NCBI GenBank assembly: GCA_015062445.1 | Contig: SUUQ01000001.1 | Span: forward strand, 1-64,000 | Direction of reading: 5' to 3' | Source: Alphaproteobacteria bacterium | GTDB lineage: Bacteria > Pseudomonadota > Alphaproteobacteria > Rs-D84 | DNA: 64,000 bases | Shown here: piece after piece, positions 36,343 through 45,555 of the stretch | Numbering within the stretch: position 1 is the first letter of the stretch | How the letters are laid out: every line of letters starts with the position of its first letter | Made by a program: the position numbers and the translations under genes | The notes under the pieces: generated by a model | Told to the model about the DNA's origin: nothing | Databases searched by the model: none | What the model saw: only the letters and a program-made list of their open reading frames with translations

Positions 36343-38271
36343 ATGCGGGATTGGCTGGATAATCAGTATCAAAATTTGTTCCTGTACGTGCCATTCTTGC
36401 TGGCAGGTGGTGGGGCATTATACTTTGCACACAATATCGAACCAAATTTTATCACTGTATTTGTCGGTTTCTGTCTGGCATTTATCGGACTGTGTTTTCG
36501 AAAGGTGCCAATCCCACTTCGTGCAATCCTGGTTATGGTAATCGGATTTTGCTGGGCTGTAATGTTCACCGACATCGTTGACACACCGCAAATGCGCAGA
36601 AATATATTTGACCAACACCTGGTGGGGACAGTACAAAACATCGACCACACATTCGATAAATCCAGAATCTATCTGAACGTCAATGCCGCAGATATAAACG
36701 CAGGCAATGGGACTGCAACAATTAGACTGACTGTCAAAGACAACCCAAAACTGCCAAGCATTGGTGATAAAATCAGGGTCACAGGTGGACTGTTTCGGCC
36801 GGCACCTGCGTATGCACCAGAAACATTTGACTATGCACGATGGGCATACTTTAACGGGATAACCGCCACAGGTTATGCAAATGAAATCACAATACTGGAG
36901 CAGTCCAGACACAGCAATATAAATACATTGCGGAATTATCTGCACAACAGGTCAAATTCTGCATTGGCAGACACACTGGTTCTGGGGTATAAATCTGCAA
37001 TACCAAAATCTGATAATGAAATCTGGGTCGCCAGTGGTATCGGACATGTTTGGTCAATCAGTGGCTTTCATATGACACTGGTTGGCGGATGGTTGTTCTT
37101 GATATTTTATACTATATTTCGGGCAATTCCGTATCTGGTTTGCAGGGTGCCTGCAAAAATACCAGCAATGGGTTGTGCGTGGTTGGGACTGATGGGATAT
37201 CTGTTTATATCAGGCGTGGATGTCGCAACAGTTCGTGCGTTCCTGATGACAACGTTAGTGTTCCTGGCATTCGCAGTCGGACGCAGTGCAATTTCACTGC
37301 GAAATATCGCAATTGCGTTCATCTGTATATTTGCGTTGAATCCACACTATGTTATGCAGGCGGGTTTTCAATTATCTTTTGCGGCGGTGTTTGGACTGGT
37401 CTGGCTGTACAGTGTGGTTAAGCCAAAAATGCCACAAAACAGATTACTGAAAATTATTTATGCGTGTATACTGACCTCAATCGTTGCAACACTGTTCACA
37501 ATGCCGTTTGTCGCCATGCACTTTGGTGCGATTCAAATTTATGGATTGGTGGGGAATTTAGTTTTACTGCCGATATTTTCATTTGTTATTATGCCACTGG
37601 TTATGATTGGTGTATGTGGGGCAGTGATGGGAATACATGCGCCGCTGGTTTGGGCAGACTATGTGTATGCGTATACACTGGAAATGGCAAAGCATATCGC
37701 AGAACTGCCGTATGCCAGTATCAGTGTGCCACATATTCCAAATGCCGCAATTGTCTGTATGATTTTGGCAATGATGTCTGTGGTGCTGATACGGACAATT
37801 AAAATAAAAATCAACTGGATTGGGCTTGCAGTATTCACACTTATCGGTATCGCAATTGTTTATACAAACCCAAAGCCAATATTCTTGGCAACATACGATA
37901 ATGAACTGGTCGCATTTATGGGCGACGATGGATTACTGAGATTCAATAAATCACGGGCATCAAATCATTACTTTGCATTTGATACGTGGAAGCAACTGGT
38001 CGGTCAAGATATAAATACACCAAACAAACGATACAAACATGACAAAGGAATATTCAGATATGGCGATATTGTCTATGTCCAACGTTTTATGCCACTGATG
38101 AATAATATCGAATCGCTGTGCAGCGATGACAGTGTGCGGTACATCGTATCATACATGGATATAAAATCAGAAAAGTGCAAAAATAAAATTCTGCGGGGCG
38201 GGTTTGTTATATTCCCAGACGGACATGTAAAGTATACCCAGACACAACGACAATGGCACAATTATAAATAA
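36343..38271 (+). CDS. comEC: ComEC/Rec2-family DNA-uptake channel
   Basis: 642 residues. An N-terminal soluble domain between the first membrane helices (~50-200) has the DUF4131 layout (IRLTVKDNPKLPSIGDKIRV). It is followed by the Competence core with GIGHVWSISGFHMTLVGGW, many helices to about residue 510, and a C-terminal soluble domain of ~130 residues. The metallo-beta-lactamase part of full-length ComEC is not evident in the tail (no HxHxDH). ComEC carries single-stranded DNA across the inner membrane in natural transformation. The last 10 nt overlap the end of truA, which is convergent. Confidence 0.9.
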   Translation: MRDWLDNQYQNLFLYVPFLLAGGGALYFAHNIEPNFITVFVGFCLAFIGLCFRKVPIPLRAILVMVIGFCWAVMFTDIVDTPQMRRNIFDQHLVGTVQNIDHTFDKSRIYLNVNAADINAGNGTATIRLTVKDNPKLPSIGDKIRVTGGLFRPAPAYAPETFDYARWAYFNGITATGYANEITILEQSRHSNINTLRNYLHNRSNSALADTLVLGYKSAIPKSDNEIWVASGIGHVWSISGFHMTLVGGWLFLIFYTIFRAIPYLVCRVPAKIPAMGCAWLGLMGYLFISGVDVATVRAFLMTTLVFLAFAVGRSAISLRNIAIAFICIFALNPHYVMQAGFQLSFAAVFGLVWLYSVVKPKMPQNRLLKIIYACILTSIVATLFTMPFVAMHFGAIQIYGLVGNLVLLPIFSFVIMPLVMIGVCGAVMGIHAPLVWADYVYAYTLEMAKHIAELPYASISVPHIPNAAIVCMILAMMSVVLIRTIKIKINWIGLAVFTLIGIAIVYTNPKPIFLATYDNELVAFMGDDGLLRFNKSRASNHYFAFDTWKQLVGQDINTPNKRYKHDKGIFRYGDIVYVQRFMPLMNNIESLCSDDSVRYIVSYMDIKSEKCKNKILRGGFVIFPDGHVKYTQTQRQWHNYK

Positions 38272-38996
38272 TCTGCACGAATAAAATACAGGCCGGCCGC
38301 AGGTGCCGTTGGACCCGCCGCAGAACGATTTTTTGCAGATAAAATCTGGGGTATATCATACGGTTTGCCCAGGCCGATTTCAATCAATGTCCCAACAATA
38401 TTGCGAACCATGTGATGCAAAAATGAACGGGCGGAAAATTCAAAAACCAATTCATCACCGTTCTGGGTGATTTCAATTCGGTCCAATGTCTTTACAGGGG
38501 ACTTTGCCTGGCATTCAGATGCACGAAAACTGGTAAAATCATGATTGCCAATTAACTGGGCGGCGGCATGACGCATGGCGGCAATATCCAGTTTACGTGG
38601 AACCCAATATACACGATTTTTCTGCAATACAGGTGCCGCACCACGATTTAATACAATATATTTATAGTGACGGGCCACACAATCAAAGCGGGCATTAAAA
38701 TCGTCAGGCACAATCTCACAATCCAGCACAGATACAGGTTTATTTGTTAAGTAAAAGTTTAATGCACGCATAACTGTTTGGGCACTGTTATCGCCCCCCA
38801 GGTCAAAATGCGCCGTCATGGCAACCGCATGCACCCCAGAATCTGTGCGCCCTGCCCCCACAACATCAGGACGTGTGCCACAAAACTGCGCAATGGCATC
38901 CTTGACCAAGGATTGAACAGATGGCCCCTGGCGATTTTCCTGCCAGCCGATTAAATCTGTACCGTCATATTCCAAGATTACTTTGTATCGTGTCAT
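38262..38996 (-). CDS. truA: tRNA pseudouridine(38-40) synthase TruA
   Basis: 244 residues. The catalytic Asp is in GAGRTDSGVHA. The chain includes the VLNRGAAPV block and the FLHHMVRNIVGTLIEIG motif of the family. It modifies tRNA positions 38-40. It begins right at the fmt stop (TAAATG), so def-fmt-truA form one translational unit, a common alphaproteobacterial arrangement. Its 3' end overlaps comEC by 10 nt. Confidence 0.97.
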   Translation of the reverse strand: MTRYKVILEYDGTDLIGWQENRQGPSVQSLVKDAIAQFCGTRPDVVGAGRTDSGVHAVAMTAHFDLGGDNSAQTVMRALNFYLTNKPVSVLDCEIVPDDFNARFDCVARHYKYIVLNRGAAPVLQKNRVYWVPRKLDIAAMRHAAAQLIGNHDFTSFRASECQAKSPVKTLDRIEITQNGDELVFEFSARSFLHHMVRNIVGTLIEIGLGKPYDIPQILSAKNRSAAGPTAPAAGLYFIRADYL

Positions 38997-39803
38997 TTAT
39001 TCACCATACCTGATTTCAGCACCGTGCAGGCCGTTGATAAAACTGTTCCAATCCATAGGATTTTTTCCCGCCGGCTGGATACGTGTGATTTTTAATTTGC
39101 CATCTGCGATTCTGGTTTCTAAAATCTTGACATCAATACCATTGATTTTTGTGCGCCCCGCACCCAAGGCACGAACCAAGTTATGAATCTGAGATGCAGA
39201 ACACGACCAATCCAGGATTTCATCGGAACCAGTCCATTTGCGGGTAAATGTCGGTTCGCCAACCTGGGGGGTGGCAGGATATCTGGCCGTGTCCGACAGG
39301 TATTCAACCAACATTTTGGCACCAATGTCGGATACAATTTTTTCCACACTGTCATTCGTGTCGTTTTCGCCAATTGCAAACTCACGACACATGATAATAT
39401 CGCCTGCGTCCAATTCAGGCACAACCTGCATCAGACATACCCCAGATACACTGTCACCATTATAAATCGCCGTGCGAATTGGCGATGGACCACGATATTT
39501 TGGCAATAAACTGGGGTGAATATTCACAACAGGGGCAGATGATAATACGTTGTCACGCAATATCACACCATATGAAATCACAACAACCATATCAGGTGAA
39601 TAATTGTATTCGTTTATATTCGTATGCACAGTCAGATTATTTTCATTCGCCCACGCATGAACAGGTGATGGGGTTAATACCTTTTTACGGCCCACAGGTT
39701 TCGGGGCACGGGTAAAGACCGCCATGATTTCATGACCTGCGTTCTTTATCGCATCAAAGATTGGAACAACAAAATTGTTTGTTCCCATTAATACCAGTTT
39801 CAT
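38997..39803 (-). CDS. fmt: methionyl-tRNA formyltransferase
   Basis: 268 residues, against about 310 usual. The N-terminal formyl-transfer domain has MGTNNFVVPIFDAI and the SLLPKYRGPSPIRTAIYNGD substrate loop, and the active-site Asn/His/Asp set is in place (VNIHPSLLP, PELDAGDII). The C-terminal tRNA-binding domain is shortened to ~65 residues, with ASQIHNLVRALG still visible. It formylates initiator Met-tRNA and is cotranscribed with def. Confidence 0.95.
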   Translation of the reverse strand: MKLVLMGTNNFVVPIFDAIKNAGHEIMAVFTRAPKPVGRKKVLTPSPVHAWANENNLTVHTNINEYNYSPDMVVVISYGVILRDNVLSSAPVVNIHPSLLPKYRGPSPIRTAIYNGDSVSGVCLMQVVPELDAGDIIMCREFAIGENDTNDSVEKIVSDIGAKMLVEYLSDTARYPATPQVGEPTFTRKWTGSDEILDWSCSASQIHNLVRALGAGRTKINGIDVKILETRIADGKLKITRIQPAGKNPMDWNSFINGLHGAEIRYGE

Positions 39804-40303
39804 TTTTTTAACTTCTTGACCTTGCGCATCAGCATTTCACGCCGCACAGGCGACAGATAATCAATAAACAGTTTTCCGTCCAGATGGTCGGTTTCATGCT
39901 GAACAATGCGGGCGGGCAACCCCGACATTTCAGCCATTTTATCTGCCCCTGTTTCATCAGTCCAACGAACAACCACAGATGATGGACGCGAAACATTTGC
40001 AAATACCGGCAGACCATCATTGCCCAACACGGACAGGCAGCCCTCCTCCATGGTGCATGTGTCAGAACCATATGATACAATTTCGGGGTTTATCATGCGG
40101 AACACCGTTTCAGAATCAGGGTCCATCATAACCAAAAAACGTGACAAGGCACCAATCTGGGGCGCCGCCAAACCAACACCGTTCTGTTCACGCATCATAG
40201 ATACCATTTCATCCATGGTTGACAGCAGCTGGGGTGTGATAACATCCACAGGGTCACATTTCGTCCGCAAAACTAAATCGCCACAAAGTTTCATTTGCAA
40301 CAT
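39800..40303 (-). CDS. def: peptide deformylase
   Basis: 167 residues. All three signature motifs are present: GVGLAAPQIG, EEGCLSV (metal-ligand Cys) and QHETDHLDG (HExxH metal site). It removes the formyl group from nascent peptides. The stop overlaps the fmt start by 4 nt. It is divergent from rmuC with a 42-nt gap. Confidence 0.97.
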   Translation of the reverse strand: MLQMKLCGDLVLRTKCDPVDVITPQLLSTMDEMVSMMREQNGVGLAAPQIGALSRFLVMMDPDSETVFRMINPEIVSYGSDTCTMEEGCLSVLGNDGLPVFANVSRPSSVVVRWTDETGADKMAEMSGLPARIVQHETDHLDGKLFIDYLSPVRREMLMRKVKKLKK

Positions 40304-40345
40304 ATATAAATCCTTTTATAATAAATCATAGCAAAGGATTAGGAA

Positions 40346-41224
40346 ATGACAACTTATATTTTCATACTGTTGGTGATAATTATTGTTATGCTGATGATTG
40401 TGCTGATGCGGCGGCCAGTTGTGGATTTTTCGCCACTGCGTGAAGATAATATCAGATTGCGTGAACGGTTGGCAGAACGGCTGGGGGTGCTGGCACAAAA
40501 TGCGTTGGAACTGAAAAACATCAGTGGCGACATCGCAAACTTTAAGGATATTTTATTAGGCAATAAACAGGCACGGGGTATGTTCGGCGAAAGACAACTG
40601 GAAGATATTGTTGCAAATATTATGCCACCAGAAATGTATGCATTTCAACACACACTGACCACCAATGTGCGACCTGATTGTATTATTCGACTGCCATATC
40701 CGCCAGGCGACATGGTTATAGACAGTAAGTTCCCACTGGAATCTTATAACCGTATGCAGGAAAATAAAAATGATGGACTGGCAAAAAAACAATTTGAACT
40801 GGACGTCAGAAAACATATCGATGCAATCGCAGAAAAATATATAATCCCGGGTATTACTGCAGAATCTGCAATGATGTTTATCGCATCGGAATCTGTGTTC
40901 GAAACACTGCACAGAACATTCCCAGATACAATCGACTGGGCCGCACGCAAAAAGGTTTTTATCGTGTCACCCGCCACACTGTGGGCAACACTGAATACAA
41001 TTCGGGCCGTGCTGAGCGATATAAAAATCAAACAGGTCGCAAAGCAAATTAAACAAGAACTGGATACGTTGATGGTCGACCTGGGGCGGTTGAGTGAACG
41101 GGCAGATAATGTCGAAAAACACTTTAACATGGCACAAAACGATGTGAACCAATTAAAAATCTCTATCGGAAAAATCGCCCCACGGGCAGAAAAAATTAAA
41201 AATATGGAATTCGGTGAACAATAA
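40346..41224 (+). CDS. rmuC: RmuC-family DNA recombination protein
   Basis: 292 residues. An N-terminal membrane helix (YIFILLVIIIVMLMIVLM) precedes a coiled region and the RmuC nuclease-like domain with MFGERQLEDIVANIM, VIDSKFPLESYNRM and FIASESVFETL. The family limits inversion at short repeats and is related to restriction-like nucleases. It is shorter than many relatives (350-500), mainly for lack of coiled-coil length at both ends. Confidence 0.92.
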   Translation: MTTYIFILLVIIIVMLMIVLMRRPVVDFSPLREDNIRLRERLAERLGVLAQNALELKNISGDIANFKDILLGNKQARGMFGERQLEDIVANIMPPEMYAFQHTLTTNVRPDCIIRLPYPPGDMVIDSKFPLESYNRMQENKNDGLAKKQFELDVRKHIDAIAEKYIIPGITAESAMMFIASESVFETLHRTFPDTIDWAARKKVFIVSPATLWATLNTIRAVLSDIKIKQVAKQIKQELDTLMVDLGRLSERADNVEKHFNMAQNDVNQLKISIGKIAPRAEKIKNMEFGEQ

Positions 41225-41252
41225 AAAAATCCCCATTGCGGGGATTTTTATT
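41224..41252. terminator. bidirectional terminator
   Basis: An AAAAAATCCCCATTGCGGGG / ATTTTTA hairpin between convergent rmuC and the OmpA lipoprotein gene. Confidence 0.85.
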
Positions 41253-41264
41253 TTCGTGTCAAAA

Positions 41265-41903
41265 TTATTTATTCGGAATAATCTTGATTTCTGTGCGGCG
41301 ATTCTGGGCACGACCAGCGGCAGTGCTGTTCGACGCAATCGGATTTGATGACCCCATACCCATAACTTCAAACCGAGATTGCTTGACCCCCTGGCCCTGA
41401 AGATATGCAGCAACAGAATTTGCACGTGAACGAGACAAATTCAGATTATAGTCAGCCGAACCTGTGCTGTCTGTATGGCCAGACACCAAAATTGTGGAAT
41501 TGCTGTACTTGTTCAAAACACGGGCAACAGAATTTAACACAGGATAAAATGACGAGTTTATGTCCGCAGAATCTGTTTTGAATGTGATGTTGCCAGGCAT
41601 AATTAAACGGATACTGTCTGTGTCTTCGACAACCTGGACACCGGTGGACACCAATTCAGCACGCAGCTCTGCCGCCTGGACATCCATATAATAACCAACA
41701 CCGCCACCAACAGCACCGCCCGCCAAGGCACCAATCAATGCACCTTCGCTGCTTTGTGTGCTGCCAATCAATGCGCCGGCAGTCGCCCCAATCGCAGTCC
41801 CCCATGTCGATTTGGCTGTCTGTGTCTGGCCTGTATAGGGATTTACAGTTGTACATGCAGATACCAATGCACCCAATGCCAATAATGATACCAGTTTCTT
41901 CAT
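41265..41903 (-). CDS. OmpA-family lipoprotein with glycine-zipper (YiaD-like)
   Basis: 212 residues. The lipobox is LVSAC-TT. A glycine-zipper segment (GTAIGATAGALIGSTQSSEG...GALAGGAVGGGVGYYMD, ~35-75) precedes an OmpA-like peptidoglycan-binding domain (~90-212) with ILVSGHTDSTGSADYNLNLS and the closing QNRRTEIKI. The layout matches YiaD-type lipoproteins. It probably helps tether the outer membrane. It is the second of three OmpA-domain lipoproteins in this window, besides those at 18901 and 62115. Confidence 0.92.
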   Translation of the reverse strand: MKKLVSLLALGALVSACTTVNPYTGQTQTAKSTWGTAIGATAGALIGSTQSSEGALIGALAGGAVGGGVGYYMDVQAAELRAELVSTGVQVVEDTDSIRLIMPGNITFKTDSADINSSFYPVLNSVARVLNKYSNSTILVSGHTDSTGSADYNLNLSRSRANSVAAYLQGQGVKQSRFEVMGMGSSNPIASNSTAAGRAQNRRTEIKIIPNK

Positions 41904-41982
41904 ACTTTCTCCTTTGGTTAATTTGGTAAGTCACTGGATATGTTAGAACATATAAAACAAAATATCAAAAAAATAAAATGGT

Positions 41983-42010
41983 AAAAAAAACCGCCATGCG
42001 GCGGTTTGTT
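41983..42010 (-). terminator. terminator of the tRNA-Val gene
   Basis: On the minus strand a CCGCCGCATGGCGG stem runs into eight T, immediately past the tRNA. Confidence 0.85.
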
Positions 42011-42014
42011 ATTC

Positions 42015-42091
42015 TGGTGGGTGTTGAGGGACTCAAACCCCCGACCCTCTCGGTGTAAACGAGATGCTCTAATCAACTGAGCTAAACACCC
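42015..42091 (-). tRNA. tRNA-Val (anticodon TAC)
   Basis: 77 nt on the minus strand. The acceptor stem GGGTGTT pairs with AACACCC, the D-loop is AGCTCAGTTGATTAGAGC, the anticodon arm is TCTCG-TTTACAC-CGAGA with anticodon TAC, and the T-arm is GGGGGTTTGAGTCCC. The 3' CCA is encoded in the DNA (42015-42017). The cloverleaf closes without mismatches. Confidence 0.97.
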
Positions 42092-42136
42092 AAAGCCCGT
42101 ATATAATATACAATTGTTTTGCGTTTGTCCAGTGTT

Positions 42137-42865
42137 TTATTCAATTTTTTTACCGGTCGATACAGAAAACTGTTCATAACCAACACTGATAATGCCGGAT
42201 TCATACGTCGGGGCAACAGGTTTTTTAACCGATGCACGCCAATATACTGTGCCTGTTGACAATTCGACGGCATACAAATTCTGGTCAACAGATACCACAA
42301 ATGCATAGTTGCCAGCAATCACAAATGGGACACCGACACCAATGTCCAGACACCATGTTTTTGCACCAGTCGCCGCAGAAACCCGGCAAAACGCATCGCC
42401 CAATCCACCTGCATAGACGTATTTACCATGTGGCACAATCGGGGCAACAATGTCAACCATGGTCGATCCACCGGTCATGGCACTGGGGCGATAAATGTCT
42501 GCAATCCAAACCAGTTGACGGGTTGTTGGATTTAACTTGATAACTTCGCCAGTGGTCAGTCCCGCATAGATGTATTTGCCGCTGCATATCGGACGGGGTG
42601 TGTTCGACACGGTATTCTTGGTCGGAAAACCCGAAAAAATGCGTCTGTCACCATCCCATATTACGTTTGATGCGTCCTGGGTATAACGACATTCGGAATT
42701 GTTTATCACAACCGGTTGCGATGGCACGTCTGTTATCGTTTTGTTCAATACAGATACTGTGCCAGTTTCAAAAATTGGTGTTCGGGTGCCAGGCAGTATC
42801 GGATCATGCCGGTCACAGCCAGACAATATCAGCAAACCACAAACAATCATTAATATCTTGTGCAT
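42137..42865 (-). CDS. BamB-like PQQ-repeat lipoprotein, short form
   Basis: 242 residues. The lipobox is ILSGC-DR, followed by PQQ/WD-like beta-propeller blades: YIYAGLTTGEVIKLNPTTRQ, YVYAGGLGDAFCRVSAATGA and FVVSVDQNLYAVELSTGTVY. BamB in the outer-membrane protein assembly complex has eight blades and ~380 residues. Only about four to five fit here, so it may be a half propeller or a reduced BamB. Its place behind a YfgM-like gene is the usual context of BamB, and supports the role. I start at the ATG at 42865, four codons after a possible upstream one, because it gives a clean signal. Confidence 0.75.
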   Translation of the reverse strand: MHKILMIVCGLLILSGCDRHDPILPGTRTPIFETGTVSVLNKTITDVPSQPVVINNSECRYTQDASNVIWDGDRRIFSGFPTKNTVSNTPRPICSGKYIYAGLTTGEVIKLNPTTRQLVWIADIYRPSAMTGGSTMVDIVAPIVPHGKYVYAGGLGDAFCRVSAATGAKTWCLDIGVGVPFVIAGNYAFVVSVDQNLYAVELSTGTVYWRASVKKPVAPTYESGIISVGYEQFSVSTGKKIE

Positions 42866-42883
42866 GAATGCCCCCAAAACAAT

Positions 42884-43534
42884 TTAACGCAATGTTTGCG
42901 CAGTCGCAGAAATTACAGATGGGGCCGATTCATCATTTATAATCTTGTCCAGCCATTTGTTCCCATTTTCACGGTCGCCAGTCGATAAATACTTTTGCGC
43001 AACAGTCAGGGCCGCCGTATAATAAAACGGCGATGATTTTGTATCCAAATCTGACAGATATTCTTCGACATCTGATGCCGTCATATCATCACCACGAATG
43101 CCGACAATGTGCAAACGTGCCAAATCACGAAAATCACGAGTGTCACCGTTAGATGCCAACGATTCCAGTTTGGCGATATCTTGGTCAATCAGGTATGCCT
43201 GGAACAATGCCAGGTCAGCAGTCGCACCAGATGTATTGTTTGACAAGGCCGCCAATGCATTTGCATCAACGGTTTCAACCGCTGTTTCATATGCAGCAGC
43301 AGTTGCCATTTTTTTCTGATGATGGGTGCGAATACCAATCTGAAATCCAGTCGCAATAATCAAGATAACCAATACAGTCGCCATGATGTGGTTTGAGTAC
43401 TTTTTGATGAACTGCATCGTTTTTTCATTGTTGACTTCTTCCCAAACTTCACGATACAGGGCATCTTCCATGTGTTCCGCACGTGTTTTTTTTGGTGCTT
43501 TGACGTTTTTATTTCTTTCCAGCATTGTTGCCAT
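42884..43534 (-). CDS. YfgM-like membrane-anchored TPR protein
   Basis: 216 residues. A positively charged N-terminus with KTRAEHMEDALYREVWEEVN is followed by one membrane helix (~47-68) and a periplasmic domain with TPR-like helices (ALFQAYLIDQDIAKLESLAS, YYTAALTVAQKYLSTGDREN). The order YfgM-BamB is conserved in many Gram-negatives, and YfgM is a SecYEG-associated chaperone accessory in E. coli. It is divergent from rpoH with a 53-nt gap. Confidence 0.85.
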   Translation of the reverse strand: MATMLERNKNVKAPKKTRAEHMEDALYREVWEEVNNEKTMQFIKKYSNHIMATVLVILIIATGFQIGIRTHHQKKMATAAAYETAVETVDANALAALSNNTSGATADLALFQAYLIDQDIAKLESLASNGDTRDFRDLARLHIVGIRGDDMTASDVEEYLSDLDTKSSPFYYTAALTVAQKYLSTGDRENGNKWLDKIINDESAPSVISATAQTLR

Positions 43535-43551
43535 ATTTTATTCTCCTGTGC

Positions 43552-43580
43552 TTGATAATTATTTATTTATGGTATACTAT
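43552..43580 (+). promoter_or_regulatory. rpoH promoter, near-leaderless
   Basis: TTGATA (43552-43557) and TATACT (43573-43578), or TACTAT (43575-43580) for a 17-nt spacer. The ATG at 43588 is 7-9 nt further on, with no Shine-Dalgarno sequence. So the sigma factor mRNA appears to have almost no leader, unlike the long thermosensor leader of E. coli rpoH. Confidence 0.5.
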
Positions 43581-43587
43581 AAAAGTT

Positions 43588-44502
43588 ATGACAAAGGAAA
43601 TCAAGGACGCTTTACCAGTAAAACAAAATAACAGTATCGTGGCAGCACGGGGGGTTAGTGATGAAAATTCGCTGGCACAATATATTCAAAATATTCAGAA
43701 AATTCCCGTTCTGACGGCTGAACAAGAATACGAATATGCAACACAATGGGTAAAAAATCACGACCATGTGGCAGCTGAAAAACTGGTCGCCAGTCATCTG
43801 AGATTGGTGGTGTCGGTGGCATATGACTATAAAAACTATGGGATTCCTGTTGGCGAACTGATTGCCAGTGGAAATATGGGACTGATGCAGGCACTGCAAA
43901 AATTCGACCCAGAAAAAGGTTTCCGCTTTTCAACATATGCAATGTTCTGGATCAAGGCGGAAATTTATGAAACTATTTTAAACAACTGGTCAATCGTCAG
44001 AATTGGGACATCTGCAAATCAGAAAAAGGTTTTCTTTAACCTGGCACGGGCAAAACGGGCACTGGGAATTATGGATAACAACCTGTCCGATGAACAAACA
44101 AAAAAAATCGCAGAATATCTGGACGTGCCGGAAAAAGATGTACAACGTATGGCAACACGTGTGGGGGCACGGGATGTTTCACTGAATGCACCAATGAACA
44201 CAGACGATGGGGCAACAGATATTCTGTCCAACATGACCGATGGTGGTGATACAATTGTCGAAACACTGGAACAAATCGAATTCAGACAGCGGGGAATGGA
44301 ACTGCTGAAAAAGCATCTGGAAAAAATGTCAGACCGTGACCGAGAAATCTTGACGGCACGCCGACTGAAACAGCCAGTTGCAACGTTGGAATCACTGTCG
44401 CAGAAATATGGAATTTCACGTGAACGTGTGCGACAAATCGAAGAACGGGCATATAATAAACTGCGGGACGCAATCCTGAAAGAAGCAGGAGAAAATAAAT
44501 AA
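43588..44502 (+). CDS. rpoH: RNA polymerase sigma factor RpoH (sigma-32 family)
   Basis: 304 residues. Region 1.2 (LAQYIQNIQKIPVLTAEQEY), region 2 with HLRLVVSVAYDY and ASGNMGLMQALQKFDPEKGF, the RpoH box QKKVFFNLARAKR (~140-152), region 3 and region 4 (SQKYGISRERVRQIEERAY) are all in place. RpoH directs heat-shock gene transcription. I take the ATG at 43588; upstream codons encode a hydrophobic run that overlaps the promoter. A porin-like gene follows after 2 nt and a HAD phosphatase gene after that. Confidence 0.95.
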   Translation: MTKEIKDALPVKQNNSIVAARGVSDENSLAQYIQNIQKIPVLTAEQEYEYATQWVKNHDHVAAEKLVASHLRLVVSVAYDYKNYGIPVGELIASGNMGLMQALQKFDPEKGFRFSTYAMFWIKAEIYETILNNWSIVRIGTSANQKKVFFNLARAKRALGIMDNNLSDEQTKKIAEYLDVPEKDVQRMATRVGARDVSLNAPMNTDDGATDILSNMTDGGDTIVETLEQIEFRQRGMELLKKHLEKMSDRDREILTARRLKQPVATLESLSQKYGISRERVRQIEERAYNKLRDAILKEAGENK

Positions 44503-44504
44503 AC

Positions 44505-45533
44505 ATGAATTTTATTAAGCTGTTTACTGTGGTGGTGGCAGTGATGTCAATCGGACATTCGTCTGCGTATGCGTTGCAGTATGATATAGGAAAATTTTCA
44601 TTAAGACTGACCGGATATGGAACAGGTGGTATTATCGAACCTGATTTTGAATCAACACTGTTTATCGGTGATTGGCGGGTGCGGGGACAGGTTACCTATG
44701 CCGCAAATGAAAACTATAAGTTCGGGGCGGTATATGCAATGGACCATGCCGCAATGGATAAAGGAAACTTTTCACGCGAGGTTTTTGCATATCTGGAATC
44801 TGCGCAGTACGGCAGGTTGGAAGTCGGTTTTACAGATTCAATCGCACGAAAACTGGGGGTCGGGTTGCCAGATGTTGGGGGATTGAGAATAAACGACAGG
44901 CCACTGTTTAACGAAAAAATTGTGCCAGATGGCCCAGTTATCGCAGATACAACACTGACATCGGGGCGAAATAATGCGTTGCGATTAAATGTGGTGACGG
45001 CGCCTGAAAACGGTCTGCAATATGGGGTTTCCGTGGCAGGTATCACAGATGATTTCGACTGGGCCGTGGATGCAGGAATAAAATTCAAGCAATCAACAGG
45101 TAAAATTAAAACTGCCTATACGGCCGGTGTATCTTTTATGGATAATCCACACGACTTTGATAACGAAGTTTATACCCCAGGGGTCACCGCAGACTGGCGG
45201 GCGCAGATGTCGGTCGGATTTAATCTGCAATACAACAGTTGGATTTGGGGTACAACAGGCCGAATCATCTATGATATGGACCCAATCGGTACACCGTCTG
45301 ATGGGTTTGTCGTTGGAACAGGTGTCAGCTATGATTTGCTGAGATACAGTGTGTCACTGACATATATGTTTTCAGATACAGGGGTGTGGCAAAGGGATGT
45401 AGATGACTTTGCCGACCACATGGCAATCGCATCGTTCAGATACAAATACAGCGAATTTGTAGATGTATGGATTTCAGGGGGCATCACTTCGAAAACACCC
45501 TTTGTTTCCGCAGGACTGCGAATATCGTTTTAA
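44505..45533 (+). CDS. porin-like outer-membrane protein
   Basis: 342 residues. The signal peptide (cleavage near AYA-LQ) is followed by a beta-barrel pattern and a C-terminal LRISF ending with the terminal Phe. Segments such as SREVFAYLESAQYGRLEVGF resemble the porin-family block that ends in the plug, and GDWRVRGQVTYAA and YSVSLTYMFSDT are typical strands. It starts 2 nt after rpoH, with an AGGAG inside the rpoH end, so it is coupled with the heat-shock sigma factor. Substrate is unknown. Confidence 0.8.
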   Translation: MNFIKLFTVVVAVMSIGHSSAYALQYDIGKFSLRLTGYGTGGIIEPDFESTLFIGDWRVRGQVTYAANENYKFGAVYAMDHAAMDKGNFSREVFAYLESAQYGRLEVGFTDSIARKLGVGLPDVGGLRINDRPLFNEKIVPDGPVIADTTLTSGRNNALRLNVVTAPENGLQYGVSVAGITDDFDWAVDAGIKFKQSTGKIKTAYTAGVSFMDNPHDFDNEVYTPGVTADWRAQMSVGFNLQYNSWIWGTTGRIIYDMDPIGTPSDGFVVGTGVSYDLLRYSVSLTYMFSDTGVWQRDVDDFADHMAIASFRYKYSEFVDVWISGGITSKTPFVSAGLRISF

Positions 45534-45555
45534 TAAATGTTAAAAAGGAATAATT

